Source: an uncultured Spartobacteria bacterium (lineage in GTDB: Bacteria; Verrucomicrobiota; Verrucomicrobiia; Chthoniobacterales; Chthoniobacteraceae). From it: a stretch of DNA of 64,000 nt. Position 1 is the stretch's first letter; every line of letters begins with the position of its first letter. The notes beneath the pieces are model-generated. The model made no database searches. It saw only the letters and a program-made list of their open reading frames with translations, and was not told where the DNA came from. The position numbers and the translations under genes were made by a program. Below, piece after piece: positions 20,685-29,114 of the stretch. The stretch lies in the NCBI GenBank assembly GCA_903919125.1, contig CAIXGS010000013.1, forward strand, positions 1 to 64,000. Direction: 5' to 3'.

Positions 20685-21725
20685 ATGCATAAACCCAGCT
20701 CCTCCCTCGGCGAAGCGTCTCTTGCATCAGACCAACTCCTGCAGCCCTTTTTTTCGGGTAAAAAAGTTCTCGTCACAGGTTCAAAGGGATTTATCGGCCG
20801 TGCCCTGTGTCTCAGGCTGAGGCGTTTGGGCGCTTTCGTTGTGGGGGTGGATCTTGTCGCAATGCCAAGTTGCGCTGGTGAAATGGAGGGTGAGTTCCAG
20901 GCGGACTGCTCAAACCAGGAGTTTCTGGCAAGGGTTCTGCCCGGGGTGGAGGTGGTTTTTAACCTGGCCGGCCGCTGCGGGCATTTGGAGTCTATGCAGG
21001 ATCCACTTGGTGATTTGGCTGCGAACCTCACCGCTCCTCTTGCCGTGCTGGTTGCCTGCAGGCGTTGGGCGCCCTCCGCTCATTTGCTCTACGCTGGAAC
21101 GCGGCAGATTTACGGACGTGTGCAGCGTCTGCCTGTGGCCGAAGATCACCCCCTTGCGCCGCTGGACGCTAACGGTATACACAAAATGGCTGCGGAGCAA
21201 CACTGTCTGCTTTTCGCAAGGCACTTCGGTCTGTGTACCACGGTGTTGCGTCTCACCAATACGTACGGTCCTGAAATGCGCCGAGGTGGTTTTGGACAGA
21301 CCTTTTTGGGAGAATGGTTTCGTCGTGCGCTTTGCGGTGAGGAGATTGTGGTGTACGGGGAAGGCACTCAGGTGAGGGATTTGAATTATGTGGACGATGT
21401 GGTGGAGGCTTTTTTGCGCGTGGCGCAGGCAGGAAGAAAGACCGCCGGAGAGGTGTTTAATCTTGGAGGGAGGGAGGTGTCAGCGTTGTGGGAATTGGCG
21501 TGGAAAATCGCGAAATTTTCGGGCTCGAAGGTGGGGGTGCGTAGGGAGCCATTTCCAGCAAGCCTGAGTCAGATTGACATCGGTGATTATCAGGGAGACT
21601 TCGGCAAGATTCGTGGTGCGGTGGGGTGGGAGCCGGTAGTCGGTGTCGAGGCGGGGTTGAGGAAGACTTGGGAGGCGATGGTTGCGGAGGTCGAGGCGGG
21701 AAGGGGGAGGGTGTATGGACGTTGA
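20685..21725 (+). CDS. NAD-dependent epimerase/dehydratase, nucleotide-sugar enzyme
   Basis: 346 residues of the extended SDR family. The Rossmann motif is VLVTGSKGFIG (~26-36), NAD contacts include FNLAGR, and the sugar-binding part has LRLTNTYGPE and VYGEGTQVRDLNYVDDV. The usual catalytic YxxxK reads NGIHK, with Asn at 163 and Lys at 167. Tyr is therefore missing, though the rest of the fold is intact; I recall an NGINK-type subgroup with the same change. It starts 4 bases after the preceding stop and its end overlaps the aminotransferase start by 11 bases. It likely supplies or modifies an NDP-sugar for the glycosyltransferases alongside; the exact reaction cannot be told. Confidence 0.85.
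   Translation: MHKPSSSLGEASLASDQLLQPFFSGKKVLVTGSKGFIGRALCLRLRRLGAFVVGVDLVAMPSCAGEMEGEFQADCSNQEFLARVLPGVEVVFNLAGRCGHLESMQDPLGDLAANLTAPLAVLVACRRWAPSAHLLYAGTRQIYGRVQRLPVAEDHPLAPLDANGIHKMAAEQHCLLFARHFGLCTTVLRLTNTYGPEMRRGGFGQTFLGEWFRRALCGEEIVVYGEGTQVRDLNYVDDVVEAFLRVAQAGRKTAGEVFNLGGREVSALWELAWKIAKFSGSKVGVRREPFPASLSQIDIGDYQGDFGKIRGAVGWEPVVGVEAGLRKTWEAMVAEVEAGRGRVYGR
21701..21710 (+). promoter_or_regulatory. Strong Shine-Dalgarno that fixes the aminotransferase start
   Basis: AAGGGGGAGG lies 4 bases before ATG 21715 inside the end of the epimerase gene. It supports this start over the upstream in-frame ATG at 21,682, which has no such site. Confidence 0.7.
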
Positions 21726-22851
21726 GATCCCTCTCACGAAGCTTTGGCTGCAAGTTCCTGAAGAGCAGGAGTTGGTGGCGTTGGCTCTTCAACGGGTGCT
21801 GGCATCGGGTTCGTATATTTTAGGGCGTGAAGTGGCGGCCTTTGAGGAGGAGTTTTCGGCTTATTTAGGGGGAGTGTGTGGCGTCGGTGTGGCGTCCGGC
21901 ACTGATGCCATTATGCTGGGGCTGTTGGCTGGAGGTGTGGGGGTTGGGGATGAAGTTCTAGTGCCTGCCTTCGGTTCAGGTGCGACGGTGACTGGGGTGC
22001 TTGCGGCGGGGGCTACGCCGGTGTTGGCTGAGGTGGGCTGGGAGTTTGGATTAGATTTGGAGCGCCTTAGCGAAGCCCTAACGCCCCGAACACGGGCTAT
22101 TGTGGTGGTTCATCTTTTTGGGCGCATGGACGAGATGACTCCAATTCTTGCCTTTGCGAGAGCGCATCAACTTTGGGTTGTGGAGGATTGTGCCCAGGCC
22201 CATGGTGCGGGCTATTGGAGTGAGCCTCTCCAACGATGGTGCAAGGCGGGCACTATGGGCGACGTGGGCGCTTTTAGCTTTTATCCCACCAAAAATCTCG
22301 GCGGTATGGGAGACGGCGGCTTTTGCTGTACGGCTTGCCCCGTAGTTCTGGAACGCCTCCGGGAATTGCGTCAATACGGATGGCGTGTCCGAGATGACTC
22401 TGGCTCTGCGGGGCGCAATAGCCGTCTCGATGAGGTGCAAGCAGCCGTGTTGAGGGTTGCGTTGCCAAAATTGGACGCTTGGAATGCACGGCGGACCGTC
22501 ATTGCGGCTTATTATCAAGAGGGACTCAGGGAGTTTTGCTCGCCAGATATGATTCTTCCGCTGCCGGATGATTCGCGTCGGAAGTCTGTATGGCACCTCT
22601 TTGTGGTGCGTGCACGCTTGAGGCAGAGATTGACTGGCGGGTTGACTGGGCGCGGCATAGGATTTGGAATTCATTACCCCAAGGCGCTTTCCCAGCAGAC
22701 GGCCTACCAGCCGTTTGGCGCGGGAAGAGTGTTTCCCGTGGCGCAGCAGTTGGCAGCGGAAGTGTTAAGCTTGCCTCTGTCGCCTTTTCTAGGTGAGTCC
22801 TGCCGCAGGAAAGTTCTGGCGGTAGTAGCTGAGTTTTGTCGCAAAATATGA
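21715..22851 (+). CDS. DegT/DnrJ/EryC1/StrS family sugar aminotransferase
   Basis: 378 residues, the usual family length. Landmarks are GREVAAFEEEFSAYLG, the cofactor-binding GVASGTDAIMLGLLA, VEDCAQAHGA and the PLP lysine region FSFYPTKN with Lys at residue 193. Such enzymes put an amino group from glutamate onto a keto-sugar nucleotide in the cytoplasm. Paired with the epimerase/dehydratase just upstream (11-base overlap), it suggests that the cluster makes an amino-deoxy sugar. Its stop overlaps the histidine kinase start as ATGA. The specific sugar cannot be read from sequence. Confidence 0.9.
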   Translation: MDVEIPLTKLWLQVPEEQELVALALQRVLASGSYILGREVAAFEEEFSAYLGGVCGVGVASGTDAIMLGLLAGGVGVGDEVLVPAFGSGATVTGVLAAGATPVLAEVGWEFGLDLERLSEALTPRTRAIVVVHLFGRMDEMTPILAFARAHQLWVVEDCAQAHGAGYWSEPLQRWCKAGTMGDVGAFSFYPTKNLGGMGDGGFCCTACPVVLERLRELRQYGWRVRDDSGSAGRNSRLDEVQAAVLRVALPKLDAWNARRTVIAAYYQEGLREFCSPDMILPLPDDSRRKSVWHLFVVRARLRQRLTGGLTGRGIGFGIHYPKALSQQTAYQPFGAGRVFPVAQQLAAEVLSLPLSPFLGESCRRKVLAVVAEFCRKI

Positions 22852-24092
22852 ATCAACGCGTTGTCTTCGGATTTTCCCTCACGGTGCTTATTTTGGTGGT
22901 CATTGGTTGGGTTTCCTACCAAAGCATTCTTGAGTTTCGTTCCACGGCACAAGTGGTGTCGCGCTCTAATCACATGGCAGATTTGCGCGAGAACTTACTG
23001 ACGGACGTCGTGAGCGCCGAAAGCGAGACGCGCGGGTATGTGATCACTCGGCGCTCCGAATATCTTAACTTGTACAAGGAGGCGCTGGGTGAGGTTCAAA
23101 ATGGCATGAATAAATTGCGCGCCAGAAGGGATCTGAGCATTTCACCCCAGTTGGTGGATCGGCTTCTTGAGCTTATCGAACTGCGCATGGAGCGTTTGCG
23201 CCTGACAATTGAGGAAAGGGATAAAACGAATCTGGAAGCTCTTGATGGTGTCCTCGGGCCGGGAAAAAAGCTGATGGATGAAATTCGTACAATTTCTGGA
23301 ACTCTGGAGACTGAGGAGCGGAACAGACTGGAGCATTTGGATCTGCGGCTTAAAATAATTTCTGCGCGGAGCACGTGGATCATTGGCGCGGGGAGCGTGT
23401 GTGCTGTATTGTTTCATTTAATGAGCACCCTGGCTCTCAGTCGTGCCATTTCCAATAGGGAACGTTTGGAGCGTTCGCTGCTGGAGATTAGCGAGCGCGA
23501 ACAGCGGCGAATCGGACAAGATTTGCACGACGGGCTGTGTCAGCAGCTTACAGGAATTTCGCTCATGATTAGCAGCTTTCAGCGCAATCTGTCGCCTGAT
23601 GCGGAGGCGGAGCAAAGGCAGATTGTGCGCCTCATAAACGGGTGTATTGAAGAAGCCCGTTTAGTCACTCGTGGGCTGCACCCAGTACCCAACGAACCGG
23701 CTGGTCTAGTGGTGGGACTCAGGGAGTTGGTGGATAAAGTCCATTCTGAAACGGCGATTAGTTGTGAACTCTTAATTACTGGCGAAGTCTATATTGTGGA
23801 TCTTGCTATTTCCTCGAATCTTTATCGGATCGCGCAGGAGGCGGTTCGTAACGCGATAAAGCATTCCGGTGCAAAGACTATCCGAGTGCATTTGCTTATG
23901 TCTGTTGGTAATATTAATCTGACGATAGAAGACGATGGTAGTGGTTTTCTTCTGGATAGCTCTCGCAGGGGGTTGGGATTGGAGATTATGCGGTATCGTG
24001 CGACATCCATCGGTGGACGTTTGTCTGTGAAATGTAACCAGCCAACAGGAACGCTGGTGGACATTCGTGTCGCGAATCCCGTTACCCAATAA
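22848..24092 (+). CDS. CHASE3-type sensor histidine kinase, HisKA_3 (NarX-like) class
   Basis: 414 residues. An N-terminal membrane segment (~5-25) is followed by a mostly helical outer domain with TDVVSAESETRGYVITR, typical of CHASE3. A second membrane segment lies near residue 180. The dimerisation domain REQRRIGQDLHDGLCQQLTG carries the phospho-accepting His, and the ATPase domain has NLYRIAQEAVRNAIKHS (N box) and EDDGSGF/RGLGLEIM (G boxes). ATG 22848 overlaps the preceding stop as ATGA. It should phosphorylate the NarL-type regulator 25 bases downstream and could also serve the receiver-glycosyltransferase fusion at the head of the operon; the latter is inference. Confidence 0.92.
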   Translation: MNQRVVFGFSLTVLILVVIGWVSYQSILEFRSTAQVVSRSNHMADLRENLLTDVVSAESETRGYVITRRSEYLNLYKEALGEVQNGMNKLRARRDLSISPQLVDRLLELIELRMERLRLTIEERDKTNLEALDGVLGPGKKLMDEIRTISGTLETEERNRLEHLDLRLKIISARSTWIIGAGSVCAVLFHLMSTLALSRAISNRERLERSLLEISEREQRRIGQDLHDGLCQQLTGISLMISSFQRNLSPDAEAEQRQIVRLINGCIEEARLVTRGLHPVPNEPAGLVVGLRELVDKVHSETAISCELLITGEVYIVDLAISSNLYRIAQEAVRNAIKHSGAKTIRVHLLMSVGNINLTIEDDGSGFLLDSSRRGLGLEIMRYRATSIGGRLSVKCNQPTGTLVDIRVANPVTQ

Positions 24093-24117
24093 GCTACAGG
24101 GCGTATGTCTTAGATTT

Positions 24118-24777
24118 ATGAATGCGCTTCGTTATCGGATCTTACTTGTGGATGACCATCCGATTGTGCGTCAGGGGATAAGGCTTCTTCTCGCGGGGGA
24201 GCAGAGGTTTGAGGTGTGCGCCGAGGCCTCCAGTTGGCCAGAGGCTTTGGATGCCGTTGCCGCTTGCACTCCGGACGCTGTGGTTCTGGATATTTCCCTG
24301 AGAGAGCGGATGGGCTTGCTCCTTATTCAGGATATGGTGGCCATCGTGCCGCACTTGAGAGTGCTGATTCTCTCCATGCATGATGAATTGGTTTATGCTG
24401 AACGCGCTATTGTCGCTGGCGCTCACGGGTACGTCATGAAAACCGATGCTGCCCAAAATGTCTTGGAGGCGCTGGATCGAGTTCTCGCAGGGGGCATTTA
24501 TCTGGGAACACGCGTGGCTGGTCTGCTGCTTGAACGAGCCCTCCATCCTTCTAAGGGAGCGACGCGTTCTGGCATCGAATCTCTGACAAACCGCGAATTG
24601 GAGGTGCTTTCGCTCATCGGCACGGGGCTGAGTTCCGACTCCATAGCTACCCGCCTTTCGTTGAGTGTGAAGACCATTGAAGCACACCGCGGCAATATCC
24701 GCAGCAAGCTCGGCTTGGAAACAGGAGAAAGCCTCTTGGAGCTTGCTCTGCGCTACACCCGCGACTTGCGCGGTTAA
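24118..24777 (+). CDS. NarL/FixJ-family response regulator
   Basis: 219 residues. The receiver has D12/D13, phospho-acceptor D58 (AVVLDISL), Ser in LILSMHDE and Lys in GYVMK. The C-terminal LuxR-type HTH contains LTNRELEVLSLIGTGLSS and LSVKTIEAHRGNIRSKLG. ATG 24118 gives the standard N-terminus; an upstream GTG at 24,067 would overlap the kinase. Kinase and regulator form an ordinary two-component pair. The receiver resembles that of the glycosyltransferase fusion, including the rare HDE after the switch Ser, so the two may share an ancestor. Targets are unknown. Confidence 0.95.
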   Translation: MNALRYRILLVDDHPIVRQGIRLLLAGEQRFEVCAEASSWPEALDAVAACTPDAVVLDISLRERMGLLLIQDMVAIVPHLRVLILSMHDELVYAERAIVAGAHGYVMKTDAAQNVLEALDRVLAGGIYLGTRVAGLLLERALHPSKGATRSGIESLTNRELEVLSLIGTGLSSDSIATRLSLSVKTIEAHRGNIRSKLGLETGESLLELALRYTRDLRG

Positions 24778-24870
24778 CCCTGAGTGCGGGTCGCTCCCAA
24801 CTCCCTCTGCCCCCCACTCAAGGGGAGAGGCTGACCTAGAGCCAAATTTCAACTGCGCACGCGTCGGCTT

Positions 24871-27453
24871 TTAGCCTTCAGTCTCTCCGCCAGACTCAAC
24901 TGCGGGAGCTACTTCCGCTTCGGTCGTGGTCCGTGTTTTGATCTTGTACACCCGCTGGATCCCGACGTCTGCGCGGATACGCTCTGGCAAGTCGTGGAAA
25001 CAATCCGGGTTGCTATGGACTATCGGTCCCCAGTGGCCCCGCATCGCCGCTTCCACCGCCGGGGTATTGAGCAGGCTTTCTGGGACTTCCAAGTACTGCA
25101 ACGGATCGCTTTGAATGCGTCGGGCCCAGTAGTTGGAGCGGACCTTGCGGATGCCGGCATCCTTGAGCTCTTTGGCGCTCATTTCCGCATCTGGGAGATG
25201 GGGTTGAACTCGAACGCGGCTTTGAACTTTGGCCTGCTTTTCTTCTCGTTCGACTTTGCGCGACTTCGCGTCTTGCTTCTCTTTCCAGTCCTGAAGTGAT
25301 TCAGCGGCACGGAGTTCAGTGGGAATTTGCTCCCACTCAACGCGGCCCTCTTTGACGGAATTTAGCCATTCAGGGACGGCAAGCTCCAGCAACTCCTCGT
25401 CCTGATGGAACGCCTCGGGAGCGACTTGGAAATAGGCCCAATTTTGGCGCACCAATTCGCTGATGCCTTCATAGGCAGCCGCGCGAATCATTGGGTGATT
25501 TTGCGCAGACGGCTGCAGTTTAGTGAATTGCCAAGGAGCGTTGCGCAGTTCGATGAGCATGGTACCCGCCTTTTGACGGTTCCAATGGTTGCTGTTGCGC
25601 CAAAGTTGGAGAGTGACTTTGGTGATGGTCGGAACCGCTGCGATTTCCGCAAAGGAAACTTCCATCTGTGGCAGAAGCGGTTGGGCGGCTAGCCAAGCCT
25701 CGACCACATGTTTCTGAGCGCGAACCTCCGCAGGAATGGACGGCCATTCCACATCGAATTCCGCGATTCGCTCTAGCCAAAGCGCCGCGCATTGTTCTTG
25801 TAATTTGGGAATCGTGCGGACTTCAGCGGGCAACTGGTCCCAACCCTTAATTCCCTGATGCGCAAACCACACGGACCAACCATCAGCAAGGGCAGTGGCC
25901 ATTTCAGGCAAATGATGTAGCTCGGCGGGAACCGCACGCAGCGCGCGCTCTTCGCCGGTTTGCACCGCCTTGCAATAGAAGTTTACCCGAGCGGTGATCA
26001 CCCGAGGATCGTTGCGCAGCTGTGGTGGAATCTTGTACGCCTCAAGGGCTTCTGAATTAATCAGTTCAATCCAAGGGCGCGACCATGCTTCCAGCGCGTC
26101 CGCATTATCGCGTAAACGTTCCGGAATGCGGTCAAAGGAGAAAATCGCGCTGGCCAAGTGTTTAATCCAAGGTTTGGACCAAGATAAAAGCGCGTCTTCA
26201 CCCTGTTGGAACCGCTGAGGCAGGTGTTCAAACGGAATGGGACTTTCCTCGTAACGCTTCAGGTCGTTGCGCCTTTGGATGGCAAGAATGGCGGGTTCGC
26301 TTTTGAAATCGGGGGGGATTTCGCGGTGATAGAAGCTGGGATCCGCCTCCAGTTTTGCACAATAAAGAACAATAAGTTCAGCGTGGAAGGCCAGCAACTC
26401 GGCGAGAAGCGCCTTTTGTGTGTCGTTCAATTCCTCTTGAGAAAGGCGCTGTAAACGCTTCCAAACGGCTCCTGGAACGCGAGTCAAATGGCCGGTGGCA
26501 TGGGCAACTTGAATGAAGTGTACTTGGTTCTCCGCTGAGAAGTGGGAAGGCAAGAGCGTTTCCGTCGTCGCGGTGATCGAGAAAAAGGATTCTCCAAACT
26601 GGTCAAAATGGCCTCCCGCTGCCGCTGAACCTAGAAGATTCATGTGGCGATTGCCAAAATGGCCCTCAGGTAGGGCCGGCACTTGGGTAGAGAGGCTTTC
26701 CAGTAGCGCTGCGTGGTCTTGCCCAGGGGTGGTCGCCTCTGCGGCCTCTGAACCTTTAAGGTCGCTCTTAGAAAGCCGTGAGACGAAGGAATCGCGTAAA
26801 TGGTTGTGCAGAGCCAGAAAGTGGGCCAGTGGCTCCCCGTTTTTTTGTCCCCACGCGGACAGAAGCTTGGCTCGGGAAATAGTCTTGGTCTTGAGGCGTT
26901 TGATCGCCCAATCGCCAGCTTCTGCTCCATGGGAGAGGCAGAGCTCCAAAAACGTTTTGCCTCCGACGTCGTGCTGGAGATCCAACGCCTTCAGGTAAGT
27001 TGCACCAATCGAAGCAAACTCTCCTGCGTGCACAGCGGCTGCCCAAGGCGTCGTTCCGCTGGCGTCTTGTTGGCAAAGCGCGTGGCCCAAGTTTTCAGCG
27101 GAGACTCCCTGCGCTGCCAACTTTTCGAGCGTGACGCAAAGGCGGCGCTCGGAGGCTGCGGCCAGAAGTTCGCTCAGCACATTGGGATCTGAAGGATGCT
27201 CAGAAGTTCGCGCTTCGGTCGGGGCGTTTTGTTCCGCGTGGGCGTGTTCCGCGTGGGCGTGTTCCGCGTGAGCGTGTTCCGAGTGAGCGTGTTCCGCGTG
27301 GGCGTGTTCCGCGTGGGCGTGTTCCGCGTGGGCGTGTTCCGCGTGAGCGTGTTCCGGGTGAGCGTGTTCCACGGGAGGGGTCGGAGCCTCTGCGTGAGGC
27401 TGCACATCGGGGTGTGATTGGGGCTCGGCGGGCTCGGCTTGTGGGGTGTTCAT
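24871..27453 (-). CDS. Large uncharacterised protein with His-rich (EHAHA)n segment and helical repeats
   Basis: 860 residues; I recognise no family. After a Pro/Glu-rich start, residues 29-73 are nine copies of EHAHA (variants EHAHP, EHAHS), which should bind divalent metal ions such as nickel, zinc or copper. Residues ~90-220 look ankyrin-like (GTTPWAAAVHAGEF, GGKTFLELCLSHGAE). From ~390 to 640 and again near the C-terminus, a loose 30-40-residue helical motif recurs with the pattern IP-x2-LR-x2-P...A...W (for example IPERLRDNADALEAWSRPW and IPAEVRAQKHVVEAW). There is no signal peptide or membrane segment. It converges on the response-regulator gene and is separated by 426 bases from the PspA operon upstream. 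Possibly a metal-responsive scaffold; this is a guess. Confidence 0.8.
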   Translation of the reverse strand: MNTPQAEPAEPQSHPDVQPHAEAPTPPVEHAHPEHAHAEHAHAEHAHAEHAHAEHAHSEHAHAEHAHAEHAHAEQNAPTEARTSEHPSDPNVLSELLAAASERRLCVTLEKLAAQGVSAENLGHALCQQDASGTTPWAAAVHAGEFASIGATYLKALDLQHDVGGKTFLELCLSHGAEAGDWAIKRLKTKTISRAKLLSAWGQKNGEPLAHFLALHNHLRDSFVSRLSKSDLKGSEAAEATTPGQDHAALLESLSTQVPALPEGHFGNRHMNLLGSAAAGGHFDQFGESFFSITATTETLLPSHFSAENQVHFIQVAHATGHLTRVPGAVWKRLQRLSQEELNDTQKALLAELLAFHAELIVLYCAKLEADPSFYHREIPPDFKSEPAILAIQRRNDLKRYEESPIPFEHLPQRFQQGEDALLSWSKPWIKHLASAIFSFDRIPERLRDNADALEAWSRPWIELINSEALEAYKIPPQLRNDPRVITARVNFYCKAVQTGEERALRAVPAELHHLPEMATALADGWSVWFAHQGIKGWDQLPAEVRTIPKLQEQCAALWLERIAEFDVEWPSIPAEVRAQKHVVEAWLAAQPLLPQMEVSFAEIAAVPTITKVTLQLWRNSNHWNRQKAGTMLIELRNAPWQFTKLQPSAQNHPMIRAAAYEGISELVRQNWAYFQVAPEAFHQDEELLELAVPEWLNSVKEGRVEWEQIPTELRAAESLQDWKEKQDAKSRKVEREEKQAKVQSRVRVQPHLPDAEMSAKELKDAGIRKVRSNYWARRIQSDPLQYLEVPESLLNTPAVEAAMRGHWGPIVHSNPDCFHDLPERIRADVGIQRVYKIKTRTTTEAEVAPAVESGGETEG
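27235..27369 (-). repeat. 15-bp tandem repeat encoding EHAHA
   Basis: Nine in-frame copies of a 15-bp unit, nearly perfect on the DNA level, encode residues 29-73 of the large protein. Copy number of such a tract can change by slippage without breaking the frame. Confidence 0.95.
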
Positions 27454-27879
27454 CGGAAGGTGGGTGCGTTTGGGAAATGGGGCGGTGAAGTGATGGTTGG
27501 CTCCGGGCAGATCCCTTCTAAATGGCCACCAAAGTTTGTTCCGCGATGTAAAACGTTTGTCAGAATGTCACGCTAACTGAATCTTACGCACTAGCAAAGT
27601 TCCCTGATGTTTTTTGGGTACATTTATGAATTGGCGATTCTTTTCGGGCGGGAGAGGGCGCCGAGTGTGGCGGGCGAAATGCCAAGGAAGTTCCAGAGAA
27701 CAAGTAAACCGGTGTCTGCAATTTAGAAAAGGAGATGCCAGCAGCGTTTCTCTCCACAATAATCAACCTGAGGAAAGGAGCCGCCCGACGTTAGATCCGT
27801 CGGTTCTCCTTGGCCAACCGTAGATTCCTGCCGGTCGGCCTGCATTCGAGTCGCACTTTCCGCCCTTGAGCGGGAATTT
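27454..27879. other. 426-base gap upstream of the large His-rich protein
   Basis: No convincing gene on either strand. It should hold the promoter of the 860-residue protein and the end of the PspA operon transcript. A 6-bp stem (CCGACG/CGTCGG) occurs near 27,785-27,803, but no run of T follows it in the transcribed direction. Nothing else was recognised. Confidence 0.5.
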
Positions 27880-28596
27880 TTAACTGCCGTGAGGCAACGA
27901 AAGACTAGGGGAGCCGCCCCCTAAAAGGCCGCTTTTGAGGCGCTGCAACTCCGCTTCCACGGAGGCATCACCCACGGCGTATTTGTCCAAAAGGGCTTGG
28001 CCCGCTGGTGCTGCGGAGGCAGCAAGATCTTCGTAGGCTTCCGCTACAGTTTCTTGTTTGTTGACGGATTTTTCCAAGTTATCCAAGGCGGCAAGCCCGC
28101 CTTTGTTGGAGTGAAACTCGGAGGACGCCTTGGCTAAGTCGGTGCGAATTTGCGCTGCTTGGGAGCGTGCCTGAAGCTGGGTAATATTGCTGCGCGCCTT
28201 GGCGACCTTCATGCGTGCGGTGTTGAGTTGCTCCCGCAACTTCAAAACGAGTTCCTTGTTTGCAGAAAGTTGAGCGCCAAGTGCCTGAGCTTGTTGCTCT
28301 GCTTTTTGTTTAAGGGTGATAGCGTCCCTGGCATCGGTCTCGTTTCCGGCTTGCAACGCTTGGGCTGCGACCGCCTGATACTTGCTTACCTCCGAAGCGC
28401 TTTCGGCGGTTTGGCGTTCCAGCATCTTGGTCTCGGCGATAAGCGTGGCGATTTTGGAGGTGAAGCCTTCGATCTGCTTTTCGCTGTCGGTGATCGCTAG
28501 TTTGCCGTCGCGTACGGGATCGGAAAGGGCTTCGGCCGCCTCCTGATTTTTTGCGCGGAACCAATTGTGGATAGCCTGAAAAAGGTTGTCAGCCAT
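27880..28596 (-). CDS. PspA/IM30 family protein (YjfJ-like)
   Basis: 238 residues, almost entirely coiled coil, with the N-terminal NLFQAIHNWFRAKNQEAAEALSDP layout of PspA paralogues, long Ala/Gln/Lys heptads, and a tail ending in LQRLKSGLLGGGSPSLSLPHGS. PspA proteins form oligomers on the inner face of the membrane and stabilise it under stress. The gene is last in a five-gene - strand set with gaps of 17-49 bases. The neighbours resemble the E. coli yjfI-yjfJ-yjfK-yjfL group, so this is probably the YjfJ counterpart rather than the PspF-controlled PspA. No sigma-54 site was recognised. Confidence 0.85.
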   Translation of the reverse strand: MADNLFQAIHNWFRAKNQEAAEALSDPVRDGKLAITDSEKQIEGFTSKIATLIAETKMLERQTAESASEVSKYQAVAAQALQAGNETDARDAITLKQKAEQQAQALGAQLSANKELVLKLREQLNTARMKVAKARSNITQLQARSQAAQIRTDLAKASSEFHSNKGGLAALDNLEKSVNKQETVAEAYEDLAASAAPAGQALLDKYAVGDASVEAELQRLKSGLLGGGSPSLSLPHGS

Positions 28597-28645
28597 AGGA
28601 TTAAGAAAGGTAAAAAAGCGCGGATTCTGGGGGTTCTAGGAAAGA

Positions 28646-29068
28646 TTAGCGGTTGGCGGTGATGAGGTCTTTACCAAGGACTATCGCCTCCAGGAGCCTG
28701 TTCAGAGAGAAGGTGATTTCATCATCATTAAGATCCTCTGTGAGAAGTGTGTCCGTAAGTACCACTGGACATTGTGAAGCCTCTGCATCGTTCTCCGAGG
28801 CTCCGATAATGGCGAAGGCGTAAGGGCTGATTTGCATGTTGGCGTCAAGGGCAGCCAAACAGAAATGAGCGAGCTGGTTTTCTGTAAAGTCGCCGAGAAC
28901 AGCAATCTGACAGGTGATGCGCAGCTCGTTTTCTAAGAAGGTGAAAGCGGCGGTGAGTGGCCATTCAGCGTCGCCCACTGCGATGCAAACCGAGTTGGCG
29001 CTCAGGTGGGCAGCGTGGCCGCGCGCTTCTAAAAAGGACTGGAGGCGAATGGGAGTGTTGATGAGCAT
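28646..29068 (-). CDS. DUF2170 (YjfI-like) small acidic protein
   Basis: 140 residues, acidic and soluble, with no signal peptide. The mixed alpha/beta sequence (VCIAVGDAEWPLTAAFTF, FCLAALDANMQISPYAFAII, DEITFSLNRLLEAIVLGKDL) fits the YjfI/DUF2170 family in length and ending. The assignment leans on position: directly before a PspA homologue and after a DUF2491-like gene, as in yjf operons. Biochemical role unknown. Its start is 46 bases after the preceding stop. Confidence 0.65.
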   Translation of the reverse strand: MLINTPIRLQSFLEARGHAAHLSANSVCIAVGDAEWPLTAAFTFLENELRITCQIAVLGDFTENQLAHFCLAALDANMQISPYAFAIIGASENDAEASQCPVVLTDTLLTEDLNDDEITFSLNRLLEAIVLGKDLITANR

Positions 29069-29114
29069 AGGGGCGAGAGACGGGGGGCAGTTTGAGTGGA
29101 CTCGAAGAAAAAGT

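Noticed and set aside
27196-27417. Open frame on the + strand reading VFRVGVFRV repeats
   Set aside because: It is the reverse reading of the EHAHA repeat tract.
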